Assembly: GCA_036250195.1 (NCBI GenBank)
Contig: JAVHZZ010000011.1
Span: 56,704,011-56,768,010 of the forward strand
Length of the DNA: 64,000 nt
Direction of reading: 5' to 3'
DNA from: Mixophyes australis
Taxonomy: Eukaryota > Chordata > Amphibia > Anura > Limnodynastidae
The position numbers were made by a program, and so were the translations under genes. Positions 36,901-50,268 of the stretch are shown piece after piece (the stretch's first letter is position 1; each line of letters begins with the position of its first letter). The notes below the pieces were generated by a model. The model worked only from the letters and a program-made list of their open reading frames with translations. It was not told the DNA's origin and ran no database searches.

Positions 36901-38274
36901 ATTTCTAACATTGCCCACACTTATCAACTTTCTAAGTCTTTCTGAGCACGAGAAATCGCAAAATATAGTCATTTCTTCATTGCCGTCCAAAAACAACGCT
37001 TCTTTGCATTTCTGTCTCATTTTCTCTTAGAAACAATGATTTACATGAATCCTTTTACATAATTCTTGTTTCTCAGGACATTTCTAACATTGCCCACAAT
37101 TATCAACTTGCTAAGTCTTTCTGAGCAGGAGAAATCGCAAAACATAGTCATTTCTTCATTGCCGTACAAAAACAACGCTTTTTTGCTTTTCTGTCTCACT
37201 TTCTCTTAGAAACAATGATTTACATCAATCCTTTTACTTAATTCTTGTTTCTCATGACATTTCTAACATTGCCCACAATTATCAACTTTCTAAGTCTTTC
37301 TGAGCAGGAGAAATCGCAAAACATAGTAATTTCTTCATTGCCGGACAAAAACAACGCTTTTTTGCATTCCTGTCTCACTTTCTCTTAGAAACAATGATTT
37401 ACATCAATCCTTTTACATAATTCTAGTTTCTCATGACATTTCTAACATTGCCCACAATTATCAACTTTCTAAGTCTTTCTGAGCAGGAGAAATCGCAAAA
37501 CATAGTAATTTCTTCATTCCCGTACAAAAACAACACTTTTTTGCATTCCTTTCTCACTTTCTCTTGTAAACAATGATTTACATCAATCCTTTTACATAAT
37601 TCTTGTTTCTCATGACATTTCTAACATTGCCCACAATTATCAACTTTCTAAGTCTTTCTGAGCAGGAGAAATCGCAAAACATAGTCATTTCTTCATTGCC
37701 GTCCAAAAACAACGCTTTTTTGCATTCCTGTCTCACTTTCTGTTAGAAACAATGATTTACATCAATCTTTTTACATAATTCTTGTATCTCATGACATTTC
37801 TAACATTGCCCACAATTATCAACTTTCTAAGTCTTTCTGAGCAGAAGAAATCGCAAAACATAGTCATTTCTTCATTGCCGTACAAAAACAACGCTTTTTT
37901 GCATTCCTGTCTCACATTCTCTGGTAAACAATGATTTACATCAATCCTTTTACATAATTCTTGTTTCTCATGACATTTCTAACATTGCCCACAATTATCA
38001 ACTTTCTAAGTCTTTCTGAGCAGGAGAAATCGCAAAACATAGTCATTTCTTCATTTTAGTCAAAAACAACGCTTTTTTGCATTCCTGTCTCACTTTCTCT
38101 TAGAAACTATGATTTACATCAATCCTTTTACATAATTCTTGTTTCTCATGACATTTCTAACATTGCCCACAATTATCAACTTTCTAAGTCTTTCTGAGCA
38201 GGAGAAATCGCAAAACATAGTCATTTCTTCATTGCCGTCCAAAAACAACGCTTTTTTGCATTCCTGTCTCACTT
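33981..38274 (+). repeat. 24-monomer HOR, copy 1 (4,294 bp)
   Basis: Twenty-four monomers minus two single-base deletions (CAATCCTTTAC near 35,264 and TTTTAGTCAAAAAC near 38,060). Rare ordered variants include CATTTTTAAC, GAGCAAGAG with ATTACCG and TGCCTCAC, CACAAATATC, GAGCATGAG, CTCAGGACATT, CCATAAAC, CAACACTTTTTT with CCTTTCTC, TCTGTTAGAA, CTTGTATCTC, GCAGAAGATATC, CTCTGGTAAAC, CATTTTAGTCC, AACTATG, GCTTCTTTGC and ATTCTAGTTTC. Inside it, the CAACACTTTTTT unit and its followers recur after 1,790 bp (10 monomers; 35,741 and 37,531), with GATATC changed to GAAATC in the second. Confidence 0.92.
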
Positions 38275-41200
38275 TCTCTTAGAAACAATGATTTACATCA
38301 ATCCTTTTACATAATTCTTGTTTCTCATGACATTTCTAACATTGCCCACAATTATCAACTTTCTAAGTCTTTCTGAGCAGGAGAAATTGCAAAACATAGT
38401 CATTTCTTCATTGCCGTCCAAAAACAACGCTTTTTTGCTTTTCTGTCTCACTTTCTCTTAGAAACAATGATTTACATCAATCCTTTTACTTAATTCTTGT
38501 TTCTCATGACATTTCTAACATTGCCCACAATTATCAACTTTCTAAGTCTTTCTGAGCAGGAGAAATCGCAAAACATAGTCATTTCTTCATTCCCGTACAA
38601 AAACAACGCTTTTTTGCATTCTTGTCTCACTTTCTCTTAGAAACAATGATTTACATCAATCCTTTTACATAATTCTTGTTTCTCATGACATTTTTAACAT
38701 TGCCCACAATTATGAACTTTCTAAGTCTTTCTGAGCAGGAGAAATTGCAAAACATAGTCATTTCTTCATTCCCGTACAAAAACAACGCTTTTTTGCATTC
38801 TTGTCTCACTTTCTCTTAGAAACAATGATTTACATCAATCCTTTTACTTAATTCTTGTTTCTCATGACATTTCTAACATTGCCCACAATTATCAACTTTC
38901 TAAGTCTTTCTGAGCAGGAGAAATCGCAAAACATAGTCATTTCTTCATTGCCGGACAAAAACAACGCTTTTTTGCATTCCTGTCTCACTTTCTCTTAGAA
39001 ACAATGATTTACATCAATCCTTTTACATAATTCTTGTTTCTCATGACATTTCTAACATTGCCCACAATTATCAACTTTCTAAGTCTTTCTGAGCAAGAGA
39101 AATCGCAAAACATAGTCATTTCTTCATTACCGTCCAAAAACAACGCTTTTTTGCATTCCTGCCTCACTTTCTCTTAGAAACAATGATTTACATCAATCCT
39201 TTTACATAATTCTTGTTTCTCATGACATTTCTAACATTGCCCACAAATATCAACTTTCTAAGTCTTTCTGAGCAGGAGAAATCGCAAAACATAGTCATTT
39301 CTTCATTCCCGTACAAAAACAACGCTTTTTTGCATTCTTGTCTCACTTTCTCTTAGAAACAATGATTTACATCAATCCTTTTACATAATTCTTGTTTCTC
39401 ATGACATTAATAACATTGCCCACAATTATGAACTTTCTAAGTCTTTCTGAGCAGGAGAAATCGCAAAACATAGTCATTTCTTCATTGCCGGACAAAAACA
39501 ACGCTTTTTTGCATTCCTGTCTCACTTTCTCTTAGAAACAATGATTTACATCAATCCTTTACATAATTCTTGTTTCTCATGACATTTCTAACATTGCCCA
39601 CACTTATCAACTTTCTAAGTCTTTCTGAGCATGAGAAATCGCAAAATATAGTCATTTCTTCATTGCCGTCCAAAAACAACGCTTTTTTGCATTTCTGTCT
39701 CATTTTCTCTTAGAAACAATGATTTACATCAATCCTTTTACATAATTCTTGTTTCTCAGGACATTTCTAACATTGCCCACAATTATCAACTTGCTAAGTC
39801 TTTCTGAGCAGGAGAAATCGCAAAACATAGTCATTTCTTCATTGCCGTCCATAAACAACGCTTTTTTGCATTCCTGTCTCACTTTCTCTTAGAAACAATG
39901 ATTTACATCAATCCTTTTACATAATTCTTGTTTCTCATGACATTTCTAACATTGCCCACAATTATTAACTTTCTAAGTCTTTCTGAGCAGGAGAAATTGC
40001 AAAACATAGTAATTTCTTCATTCCCGTACAAAAACAACACTTTTTTGCATTCCTTTCTCACTTTCTCTTGTAAACAATGATTTACATCAATCCTTTTACA
40101 TAATTCTTGTTTCTCATGACATTTCTAACATTGCCCACAATTATCAACTTTCTAAGTCTTTCTGAGCAGGAGAAATCGCAAAACATAGTCATTTCTTCAT
40201 TGCCGTCCAAAAACAACGCTTTTTTGCATTCCTGTCTCACTTTCTGTTAGAAACAATGATTTACATCAATCTTTTTACATAATTCTTGTATCTCATGACA
40301 TTTCTAACATTGCCCACAATTATCAACTTTCTAAGTCTTTCTGAGCAGAAGATATCGCAAAACATAGTCATTTCTTCATTGCCGTACAAAAACAACGCTT
40401 TTTTGCATTCCTGTCTCACATTCTCTGGTAAACAATGATTTACATCAATCCTTTTACATAATTCTTGTTTCTCATGACATTTCTAACATTGCCCACAATT
40501 ATCAACTTTCTAAGTCTTTCTGAGCAGGAGAAATCGCAAAACATAGTCATTTCATCATTTTAGTCCAAAAACAACGCTTTTTTGCATTCCTGTCTCACTT
40601 TCTCTTAGAAACTATGATTTACATCAATCCTTTTACATAATTCTTGTTTCTCATGACATTTCTAACATTGCCCACAATTATCAACTTTCTAAGTCTTTCT
40701 GAGCACGAGAAATCGCAAAACATAGTCATTTCTTCATTTTAGTCCAAAAACAACGCTTTTTTGCATTCCTGTCTCACTTTCTCTTAGAAACTATGATTTA
40801 CATCAATCCTTTTACATAATTCTTGTTTCTCATGACATTTCTAACATTGCCCACACTTATCAACTTTCTAAGTCTTTCTGAGCAGGAGAAATCGCAAAAC
40901 ATAGTCATTTCTTCATTCCCGTACAAAAACAACGCTTTTTTGCATTCTTGTCTCACTTTCTCTTAGAAACAATGATTTACATCAATCCTTTTACATAATT
41001 CTTGTTTCTCATGACATTAATAACATTGCCCACAATTATGAACTTTCTAAGTCTTTCTGAGCAGGAGAAATCGCAAAACATAGTCATTTCTTCATTGCCG
41101 GACAAAAACAACGCTTTTTTGCATTCCTGTCTCACTTTCTCTTAGAAACAATGATTTACATCAATCCTTTTACATAATTCTTGTTTCTCATGACATTTCT

Positions 41201-42568
41201 AACATTGCCCACACTTATCAACTTTCTAAGTCTTTCTGAGCACGAGAAATCGCAAAATATAGTCATTTCTTCATTGCCGTCCAAAAACAACGCTTCTTTG
41301 CATTTCTGTCTCATTTTCTCTTAGAAACAATGATTTACATGAATCCTTTTACATAATTCTTGTTTCTCAGGACATTTCTAACATTGCCCACAATTATCAA
41401 CTTGCTAAGTCTTTCTGAGCAGGAGAAATCGCAAAACATAGTCATTTCTTCATTGCCGTACAAAAACAACGCTTTTTTGCTTTTCTGTCTCACTTTCTCT
41501 TAGAAACAATGATTTACATCAATCCTTTTACTTAATTCTTGTTTCTCATGACATTTCTAACATTGCCCACAATTATCAACTTTCTAAGTCTTTCTGAGCA
41601 GGAGAAATCGCAAAACATAGTAATTTCTTCATTGCCGGACAAAAACAACGCTTTTTTGCATTCCTGTCTCACTTTCTCTTAGAAACAATGATTTACATCA
41701 ATCCTTTTACATAATTCTAGTTTCTCATGACATTTCTAACATTGCCCACAATTATCAACTTTCTAAGTCTTTCTGAGCAGGAGAAATCGCAAAACATAGT
41801 AATTTCTTCATTCCCGTACAAAAACAACACTTTTTTGCATTCCTTTCTCACTTTCTCTTGTAAACAATGATTTACATCAATCCTTTTACATAATTCTTGT
41901 TTCTCATGACATTTCTAACATTGCCCACAATTATCAACTTTCTAAGTCTTTCTGAGCAGGAGAAATCGCAAAACATAGTCATTTCTTCATTGCCGTCCAA
42001 AAACAACGCTTTTTTGCATTCCTGTCTCACTTTCTGTTAGAAACAATGATTTACATCAATCTTTTTACATAATTCTTGTATCTCATGACATTTCTAACAT
42101 TGCCCACAATTATCAACTTTCTAAGTCTTTCTGAGCAGAAGAAATCGCAAAACATAGTCATTTCTTCATTGCCGTACAAAAACAACGCTTTTTTGCATTC
42201 CTGTCTCACATTCTCTGGTAAACAATGATTTACATCAATCCTTTTACATAATTCTTGTTTCTCATGACATTTCTAACATTGCCCACAATTATCAACTTTC
42301 TAAGTCTTTCTGAGCAGGAGAAATCGCAAAACATAGTCATTTCTTCATTTTAGTCAAAAACAACGCTTTTTTGCATTCCTGTCTCACTTTCTCTTAGAAA
42401 CTATGATTTACATCAATCCTTTTACATAATTCTTGTTTCTCATGACATTTCTAACATTGCCCACAATTATCAACTTTCTAAGTCTTTCTGAGCAGGAGAA
42501 ATCGCAAAACATAGTCATTTCTTCATTGCCGTCCAAAAACAACGCTTTTTTGCATTCCTGTCTCACTT
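38275..42568 (+). repeat. 24-monomer HOR, copy 2 (4,294 bp)
   Basis: A tandem copy of 33,981-38,274. Every rare variant checked recurs at exactly +4,294 bp, including both single-base deletions (near 39,557 and 42,354). The matching span runs from 33,890/38,184 (first difference upstream, TTGC against TTTC) to 38,387/42,681 (AAATTGC against AAATCGC), about 4.5 kb. I noticed no internal mismatch by eye. This is either a very recent duplication or, less likely, a duplicated piece of assembly. Confidence 0.92.
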
Positions 42569-43463
42569 TCTCTTAGAAACAATGATTTACATCAATCCTT
42601 TTACATAATTCTTGTTTCTCATGACATTTCTAACATTGCCCACAATTATCAACTTTCTAAGTCTTTCTGAGCAGGAGAAATCGCAAAACATAGTCATTTC
42701 TTCATTCCCGTACAAAAACAACGCTTTTTTGCATTCCTTTCTCACTTTCTCTTGTAAACAATGATTTACATCAATCCTTTTACATAATTCTTGTTTCGCA
42801 TGACATTTCTAACATTGCCCACAATTATGAACTTTCTAAGTCTTTCTGAGCAGGAGAAATCGCAAAACATAGTCATTTCTTTATTGCCGTACAAAAACAA
42901 CGCTTTTTTGCATTCCTGTCTCACTTTCTCTTAGAAACAATGATTTACATCAATGCTTTTACATAATTCTTGTTTCTCATGACATTTCTAACATTGCCCA
43001 CACTTATCAACTTTCTAAGTCTTTCTGAGCACGAGAAATCGCCAAATATAGTCATTTCTTCATTGCCGTCCAAAAACAACGCTTTTTTGCATTTCTGTCT
43101 CATTTTCTCTTAGAAACAATGATTTACATGAATCCTTTTACATAATTCTTGTTTCTCATGACATTTCTAACATTGCCCACAATTATCAACTTGCTAAGTC
43201 TTTCTGAGCAGGAGAAATCGCAAAACATAGTCATTTCTTCATTGCCGTCCAAAAACAACGCTTTTTTGCATTCCTGTCTCACTTTCTCTTAGAAACAATG
43301 ATTTACATCAATCCTTTTACATAATTCTTGTTTCTCATGACATTTCTAACATTGCCCACAATTATCAACCTTCTAAGTCTTTCTGAGCAGGAGAAATTGC
43401 AAAACATAGTCATTTCTTCATTGCCGTCAAAAAACAACGCTTTTTTGCTTTTCTGTCTCACTT
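42569..43463 (+). repeat. Five-monomer junction block
   Basis: Five monomers: CATTCCCGTAC with CCTTTCTC; CTTGTAAAC with TTTCGCATGAC, ATGAAC and TTTATTGCC; CAATGCTTTTAC with CACACTTATC, GAGCACGAG and GCCAAATATAG; CATGAATCC with CAACTTGCT; and CAACCTTCT with AAATTGC, GCCGTCAAAA and GCTTTTCTG. It combines 5-monomer HOR units from domain 2a with units from the 24-mer, and leads into domain 3. Confidence 0.78.
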
Positions 43464-46400
43464 TCTCTTAGAAACAATGATTTACATCAATCCTTTTACT
43501 TAATTCTTGTTTCTCATGACATTTCTAACATTGCCCACAATTATCAACTTTCTAAGTCTTTCTGAGCAGGAGAAATCGCAAAACATAGTCATTTCTTCAT
43601 TCCCGTACAAAAACAACGGTTTTTTGCATTCTTGTCTCACTTTCTCTTAGAAACAATGATTTACATCAATCCTTTTACATAATTCTTGTTTCTCATGACA
43701 TTAATAACATTGCCCACAATTATGAACTTTCTAAGTCTTTCTGAGCAGGAGAAATCGCAAAACATAGTCATTTCTTCATTGCCGGACAAAAACAACGCTT
43801 TTTTGCATTCCTGTCTCACTTTCTCTTAGAAACAATGATTTACATCAATCCTTTTACATAATTCTTGTTTCTCATGACATTTCTAACATTGCCCACACTT
43901 ATCAACTTTCTAAGTCTTTCTGAGCACGAGAAATCGCAAAATATAGTCATTTCTTCATTGCCGTCCAAAAACAACGCTTTTTTGCATTTCTGTCTCATTT
44001 TCTCTTAGAAACAATGATTTACATGAATCCTTTTACATAATTCTTGTTTCTCATGACATTTCTAACATTGCCCACAATTATCAACTTGCTAAGTCTTTCT
44101 GAGCAGGAGAAATCGCAAAACATAGTCATTTCTTCATTGTCGTCCAAAAACAACGCTTTTTTGCATTCCTGTCTCACTTTCTCTTAGAAACAATGATTTA
44201 CATCAATCCTTTTACATAATTCTTGTTTCTCATGACATTTCTAACATTGCCCACAATTATCAACCTTCTAAGTCTTTCTGAGCAGGAGAAATTGCAAAAC
44301 ATAGTCATTTCTTCATTGCCGTCAAAAAACAACGCTTTTTTGCTTTTCTGTCTCACTTTCTCTTAGAAACAATGATTTACATCAATCCTTTTACTTAATT
44401 CTTGTTTCTCATGACATTTCTAACATTGCCCACAATTATCAACTTGCTAAGTCTTTCTGAGCAGGAGAAATCGCAAAACATAGTCATTTCTTCATTGCCG
44501 TCCAAAAACAACGCTTTTTTGCATTCCTGTGTCACTTTCTCTTAGAAACAATGATTTACATCAATCCTTTTACATAATTCTTGTTTCTCATGACATTTCT
44601 AACATTGCCCACAATTATCAACTTTCTAAGTCTTTCTGAGCAGGAGAAATTGCAAAACATAGTCATTTCTTCATTCCCGTACAAAAACAACGCTTTTTTG
44701 CATTCCTGTCTCACTTTCTCTTAGAAACAATGATTTACATCAATCCTTTTACATAATTCTTGTTTCTCATGACATTTCTAACATTGCCCACAATTATCAA
44801 CTTTCTAAGTCTTTCTGAGCACGAGAAATCGCAAAACATAGTCATTTCTTCATTTTAGTCCAAAAACAACGTTTTTTTGCATTCCTGTCTCACTTTCTCT
44901 TAGAAACAATGATTTACATCAATCCTTTTACATAATTCTTGTTTCTCATGAAATTTTTTAACATTGCCCACAATTATCAGCTTTCTAAGTCTTTCTGAGC
45001 AGGAGAAATCGCAAAACATAGTCATTTCTTCATTGCCGTACAAAAACAACGCTTTTTTGCAATACTGTCTCGCTTTCTCTTAGAAACAATGATTTACATC
45101 AATCCTTTTACATAATTCTTGTTTCTCATGACATTTCTAACATTGCCCACAATTATCAACTTTCTAAGTCTTTCTGAGCAGGAGAAACCGCAAAACATAG
45201 TCATTTCTTCATTGCCGTCCAAAAACAACGCTTTTTTGCATTCCTTTCTCACTTTCTCTTGTAAACAATGATTTACATCAATCCTTTTACATAATTCTTG
45301 TTTCTCATGACATTTCTAACATTGCCCACAATTATCAACTTTCTAAGTCTTTCTGAGCAGGAGAAATCGCAAAACATAGTCATTTCTTCATTGCCGTCCA
45401 AAAACAACGCTTTTTTGCAATACTGTCTCACTTTCTCTTAGAAACAATGATTTACATCAATCCTTTTACATAATTTTTGATTCTCATGACATTTCTAACA
45501 TTGCCCACAATTATCAACTTTCTAAGTCTTTCTGAGCAGGAGAAATCGCAAAACATAGTCATTTCTTCATTGCCGTCCAAAAACAACGCTTTTTTGCATT
45601 CCTGTCTCACTTTCTCTTAGAAACAATGATTTACATCAATCCTATTACATACTTCTTGTTTCTCATGACATTAATAACATTGCCCACAATTATGAACTTT
45701 CTAAGTCTTTCTGAGCAGGAGAAATTGCAAAACATAGTCATTTCTTCATTGCCGTACAAAAACAACGCTTTTTTGCATTTCTGTCTCACTTTCTCTTAGA
45801 AACAATGATTTGCATCAATCCTTTTACATAATTCTTGTTTCTCATGACATTTCTAACATTGCCCACAATTATCAACTTTCTAAGTCTTTCTGAGCACGAG
45901 AAATCGCAAAACATAGTCATTTCTTCATTGCCGTACAAAAACAACGCTTTTTTGCATTCTTGTCTCACTTTCTCTTAGAAACTATGATTTACATCAATCC
46001 TATTACATAATTCTTGTTTCTCATGACATTAATAACATTGCCCACAATTATCAACTTTCTAAGTCTTTCTGAGCACGAGAAATCGCAAAACATAGTCATT
46101 TCTTCATTGCCGTCCAAATACAACGCTTTTTTGCATTCCTGTCTCACTTTCTCTTAGAAACAATGATTTACATCAATCCTGTTACATAATTCTTGTTTCT
46201 CATGACATTTCTAACATTGCCCACAATTATCAACTTTCTAAGTCTTTCTGAGCAGGAGAAATCGCAAAACATAGTAATTTCTTCATTGCCGGACAAAAAC
46301 AACGCTTTTTTGCATTCCTGTCTCACTTTCTCTTGTAAACAATGATTTACATCAATCCTTTTACATAATTCTTGTTTCTCATGACATTTCTAACATTGCC

Positions 46401-47940
46401 CACAATTATCAACTTTCTAAGTCTTTCTGAGCAGGAGAAATCGCAAAACATAGTCATTTCTTCATTGCCGTACAAAAACAACGTTTTTTTGCATTCCTGT
46501 CTCACTTTCTCTTAGAAACAATGATTTACATCAATCCTTTTACATAATTCTTGTTTCTCATGAAATTTTTTAACATTGCCCACAATTATTAGCTTTCTAA
46601 GTCTTTCTGAGCAGGAGAAATCGCAAAACATAGTCATTTCTTCATTGCCGTACAAAAACAACGCTTTTTTGCAATACTGTCTCGCTTTCTCTTAGAAACA
46701 ATGATTTACATCAATCCTTTTACATAATTCTTGTTTCTCATGACATTTCTAACATTGCCCACAATTATCAACTTTCTAAGTCTTTCTGAGCAGGAGAAAT
46801 CGCAAAACATAGTCATTTCTTCATTGCCGTCCAAAAACAACGCTTTTTTGCATTTCTGTCTCACTTTCTCTTAGAAACAATGATTTGCATCAATCCTTTT
46901 ACATAATTCTTGTTTCTCATGACATTTCTAACATTGCCCACAATTATCAACTGTCTAAGTCTTTCTGAGCACGAGAAATCGCAAAACATAGTCATTTCTT
47001 CATTGCCGTACAAAAACAACGCTTTTTTGCATTCCTGTCTCACTTTCTCTTAGAAACTATGATTTACATCAATCCTATTACATAATTCTTGTTTCTCACG
47101 ACATTAATAACATTGCCCACAATTATCAACTTTCTAAGTCTTTCTGAGCAGGAGAAATCGCAAAACATAGTAATTTCTTCATTGCCGGACAAAAACAACG
47201 CTTTTTTGCATTCCTGTCTCACTTTCTCTTGTAAACAATGATTTACATCAATCCTTTTACATAATTCTTGTTTCTCATGACATTTCTAACATTGCCCACA
47301 ATTATCAACTTTCTAAGTCTTTCTGAGCAGGAGAAATCGCAAAACATAGTCATTTCTTCATTGCCGTACAAAAACAACGCTTTTTTGCAATACTGTCTCG
47401 CTTTCTCTTAGAAACAATGATTTACATCAATCCTTTTACATAATTCTTGTTTCTCATGACATTTCTAACATTGCCCACAATTATCAACTTTCTAAGTCTT
47501 TCTGAGCAGGAGAAATCGCAAAACATAGTCATTTCTTCATTGCCGTCCAAAAACAACGCTTTTTTGCATTTCTGTCTCACTTTCTCTTAGAAACAATGAT
47601 TTGCATCAATCCTTTTACATAATTCTTGTTTCTCATGACATTTCTAACATTGCCCACAATTATCAACTGTCTAAGTCTTTCTGAGCACGAGAAATCGCAA
47701 AACATAGTCATTTCTTCATTGCCGTACAAAAACAACGCTTTTTTGCATTCCTGTCTCACTTTCTCTTAGAAACTATGATTTACATCAATCCTATTACATA
47801 ATTCTTGTTTCTCATGACATTAATAACATTGCCCACAATTATCAACTTTCTAAGTCTTTCTGAGCACGAGAAATCGCAAAACATAGTCATTTCTTCATTG
47901 CCGTCCAAATACAACGCTTTTTTGCATTCCTGTCTCACTT
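43464..47940 (+). repeat. 25-monomer HOR of domain 3, copy 1 (4,477 bp)
   Basis: Twenty-five monomers plus 2 bp, the extra bases coming from two GAAATTTTTTAAC units (near 44,950 and 46,563), each 180 bp long. The first half has ACTTAATTC, CATTCCCGTAC, CATTAATAAC, GCCGGAC, CACACTTATC, CATGAATCC, CATTGTCGTCC, CAACCTTCT and CATTTTAGTCC. The second half introduces GCAATACTGTCTCGC, GAGAAACCGC, CCTATTACATAC, TTTGCATC, CAACTGTC, AACTATG, CCTGTTAC and CAAATACAAC. The TTTGCATC units start near 45,792, 46,867 and 47,583. The start of the unit is repeated from 47,941. Confidence 0.87.
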
Positions 47941-50268
47941 TCTCTTAGAAACAATGATTTACATCAATCCTTTTACTTAATTCTTGTTTCTCATGACATT
48001 TCTAACATTGCCCACAATTATCAACTTTCTAAGTCTTTCTGAGCAGGAGAAATCGCAAAACATAGTCATTTCTTCATTCCCGTACAAAAACAACGCTTTT
48101 TTGCATTCTTGTCTCACTTTCTCTTAGAAACAATGATTTACATCAATCCTTTTACATAATTCTTGTTTCTCATGACATTAATAACATTGCCCACAATTAT
48201 GAACTTTCTAAGTCTTTCTGAGCAGGAGAAATCGCAAAACATAGTCATTTCTTCATTGCCGGACAAAAACAACGCTTTTTTGCATTCCTGTCTCACTTTC
48301 TCTTAGAAACAATGATTTACATCAATCCTTTTACATAATTCTTGTTTCTCATGACATTTCTAACATTGCCCACACTTATCAACTTTCTAAGTCTTTCTGA
48401 GCACGAGAAATCGCAAAATATAGTCATTTCTTCATTGCCGTCCAAAAACAACGCTTTTTTGCATTTCTGTCTCATTTTCTCTTAGAAACAATGATTTACA
48501 TGAATCCTTTTACATAATTCTTGTTTCTCATGACATTTCTAACATTGCCCACAATTATCAACTTGCTAAGTCTTTCTGAGCAGGAGAAATCGCAAAACAT
48601 AGTCATTTCTTCATTGTCGTCCAAAAACAACGCTTTTTTGCATTCCTGTCTCACTTTCTCTTAGAAACAATGATTTACATCAATCCTTTTACATAATTCT
48701 TGTTTCTCATGACATTTCTAACATTGCCCACAATTATCAACCTTCTAAGTCTTTCTGAGCAGGAGAAATTGCAAAACATAGTCATTTCTTCATTGCCGTC
48801 AAAAAACAACGCTTTTTTGCTTTTCTGTCTCACTTTCTCTTAGAAACAATGATTTACATCAATCCTTTTACTTAATTCTTGTTTCTCATGACATTTCTAA
48901 CATTGCCCACAATTATCAACTTGCTAAGTCTTTCTGAGCAGGAGAAATCGCAAAACATAGTCATTTCTTCATTGCCGTCCAAAAACAACGCTTTTTTGCA
49001 TTCCTGTCTCACTTTCTCTTAGAAACAATGATTTACATCAATCCTTTTACATAATTCTTGTTTCTCATGACATTTCTAACATTGCCCACAATTATCAACT
49101 TTCTAAGTCTTTCTGAGCAGGAGAAATTGCAAAACATAGTCATTTCTTCATTCCCGTACAAAAACAACGCTTTTTTGCATTCCTGTCTCACTTTCTCTTA
49201 GAAACAATGATTTACATCAATCCTTTTACATAATTCTTGTTTCTCATGACATTTCTAACATTGCCCACAATTATCAACTTTCTAAGTCTTTCTGAGCACG
49301 AGAAATCGCAAAACATAGTCATTTCTTCATTTTAGTCCAAAAACAACGTTTTTTTGCATTCCTGTCTCACTTTCTCTTAGAAACAATGATTTACATCAAT
49401 CCTTTTACATAATTCTTGTTTCTCATGAAATTTTTTAACATTGCCCACAATTATCAGCTTTCTAAGTCTTTCTGAGCAGGAGAAATCGCAAAACATAGTC
49501 ATTTCTTCATTGCCGTACAAAAACAACGCTTTTTTGCAATACTGTCTCGCTTTCTCTTAGAAACAATGATTTACATCAATCCTTTTACATAATTCTTGTT
49601 TCTCATGACATTTCTAACATTGCCCACAATTATCAACTTTCTAAGTCTTTCTGAGCAGGAGAAACCGCAAAACATAGTCATTTCTTCATTGCCGTCCAAA
49701 AACAACGCTTTTTTGCATTCCTTTCTCACTTTCTCTTGTAAACAATGATTTACATCAATCCTTTTACATAATTCTTGTTTCTCATGACATTTCTAACATT
49801 GCCCACAATTATCAACTTTCTAAGTCTTTCTGAGCAGGAGAAATCGCAAAACATAGTCATTTCTTCATTGCCGTCCAAAAACAACGCTTTTTTGCAATAC
49901 TGTCTCACTTTCTCTTAGAAACAATGATTTACATCAATCCTTTTACATAATTTTTGATTCTCATGACATTTCTAACATTGCCCACAATTATCAACTTTCT
50001 AAGTCTTTCTGAGCAGGAGAAATCGCAAAACATAGTCATTTCTTCATTGCCGTCCAAAAACAACGCTTTTTTGCATTCCTGTCTCACTTTCTCTTAGAAA
50101 CAATGATTTACATCAATCCTATTACATACTTCTTGTTTCTCATGACATTAATAACATTGCCCACAATTATGAACTTTCTAAGTCTTTCTGAGCAGGAGAA
50201 ATTGCAAAACATAGTCATTTCTTCATTGCCGTACAAAAACAACGCTTTTTTGCATTTCTGTCTCACTT
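47941..50268 (+). repeat. Domain 3, copy 2 of the 25-mer (first 13 monomers)
   Basis: Thirteen monomers plus 1 bp matching 43,464-45,791 at +4,477 bp. Examples are CATTGTCGTCC ending at 44,140 and 48,617, and the CCTATTACATAC unit near 45,641 and 50,118. Small differences include AACGGTTTTTT near 43,616 against AACGCTTTTTT, and CCTGTGTCAC near 44,528 against CCTGTCTCAC. After about 50.8 kb the order departs from copy 1 and continues into the 14-mer pair. Confidence 0.86.
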
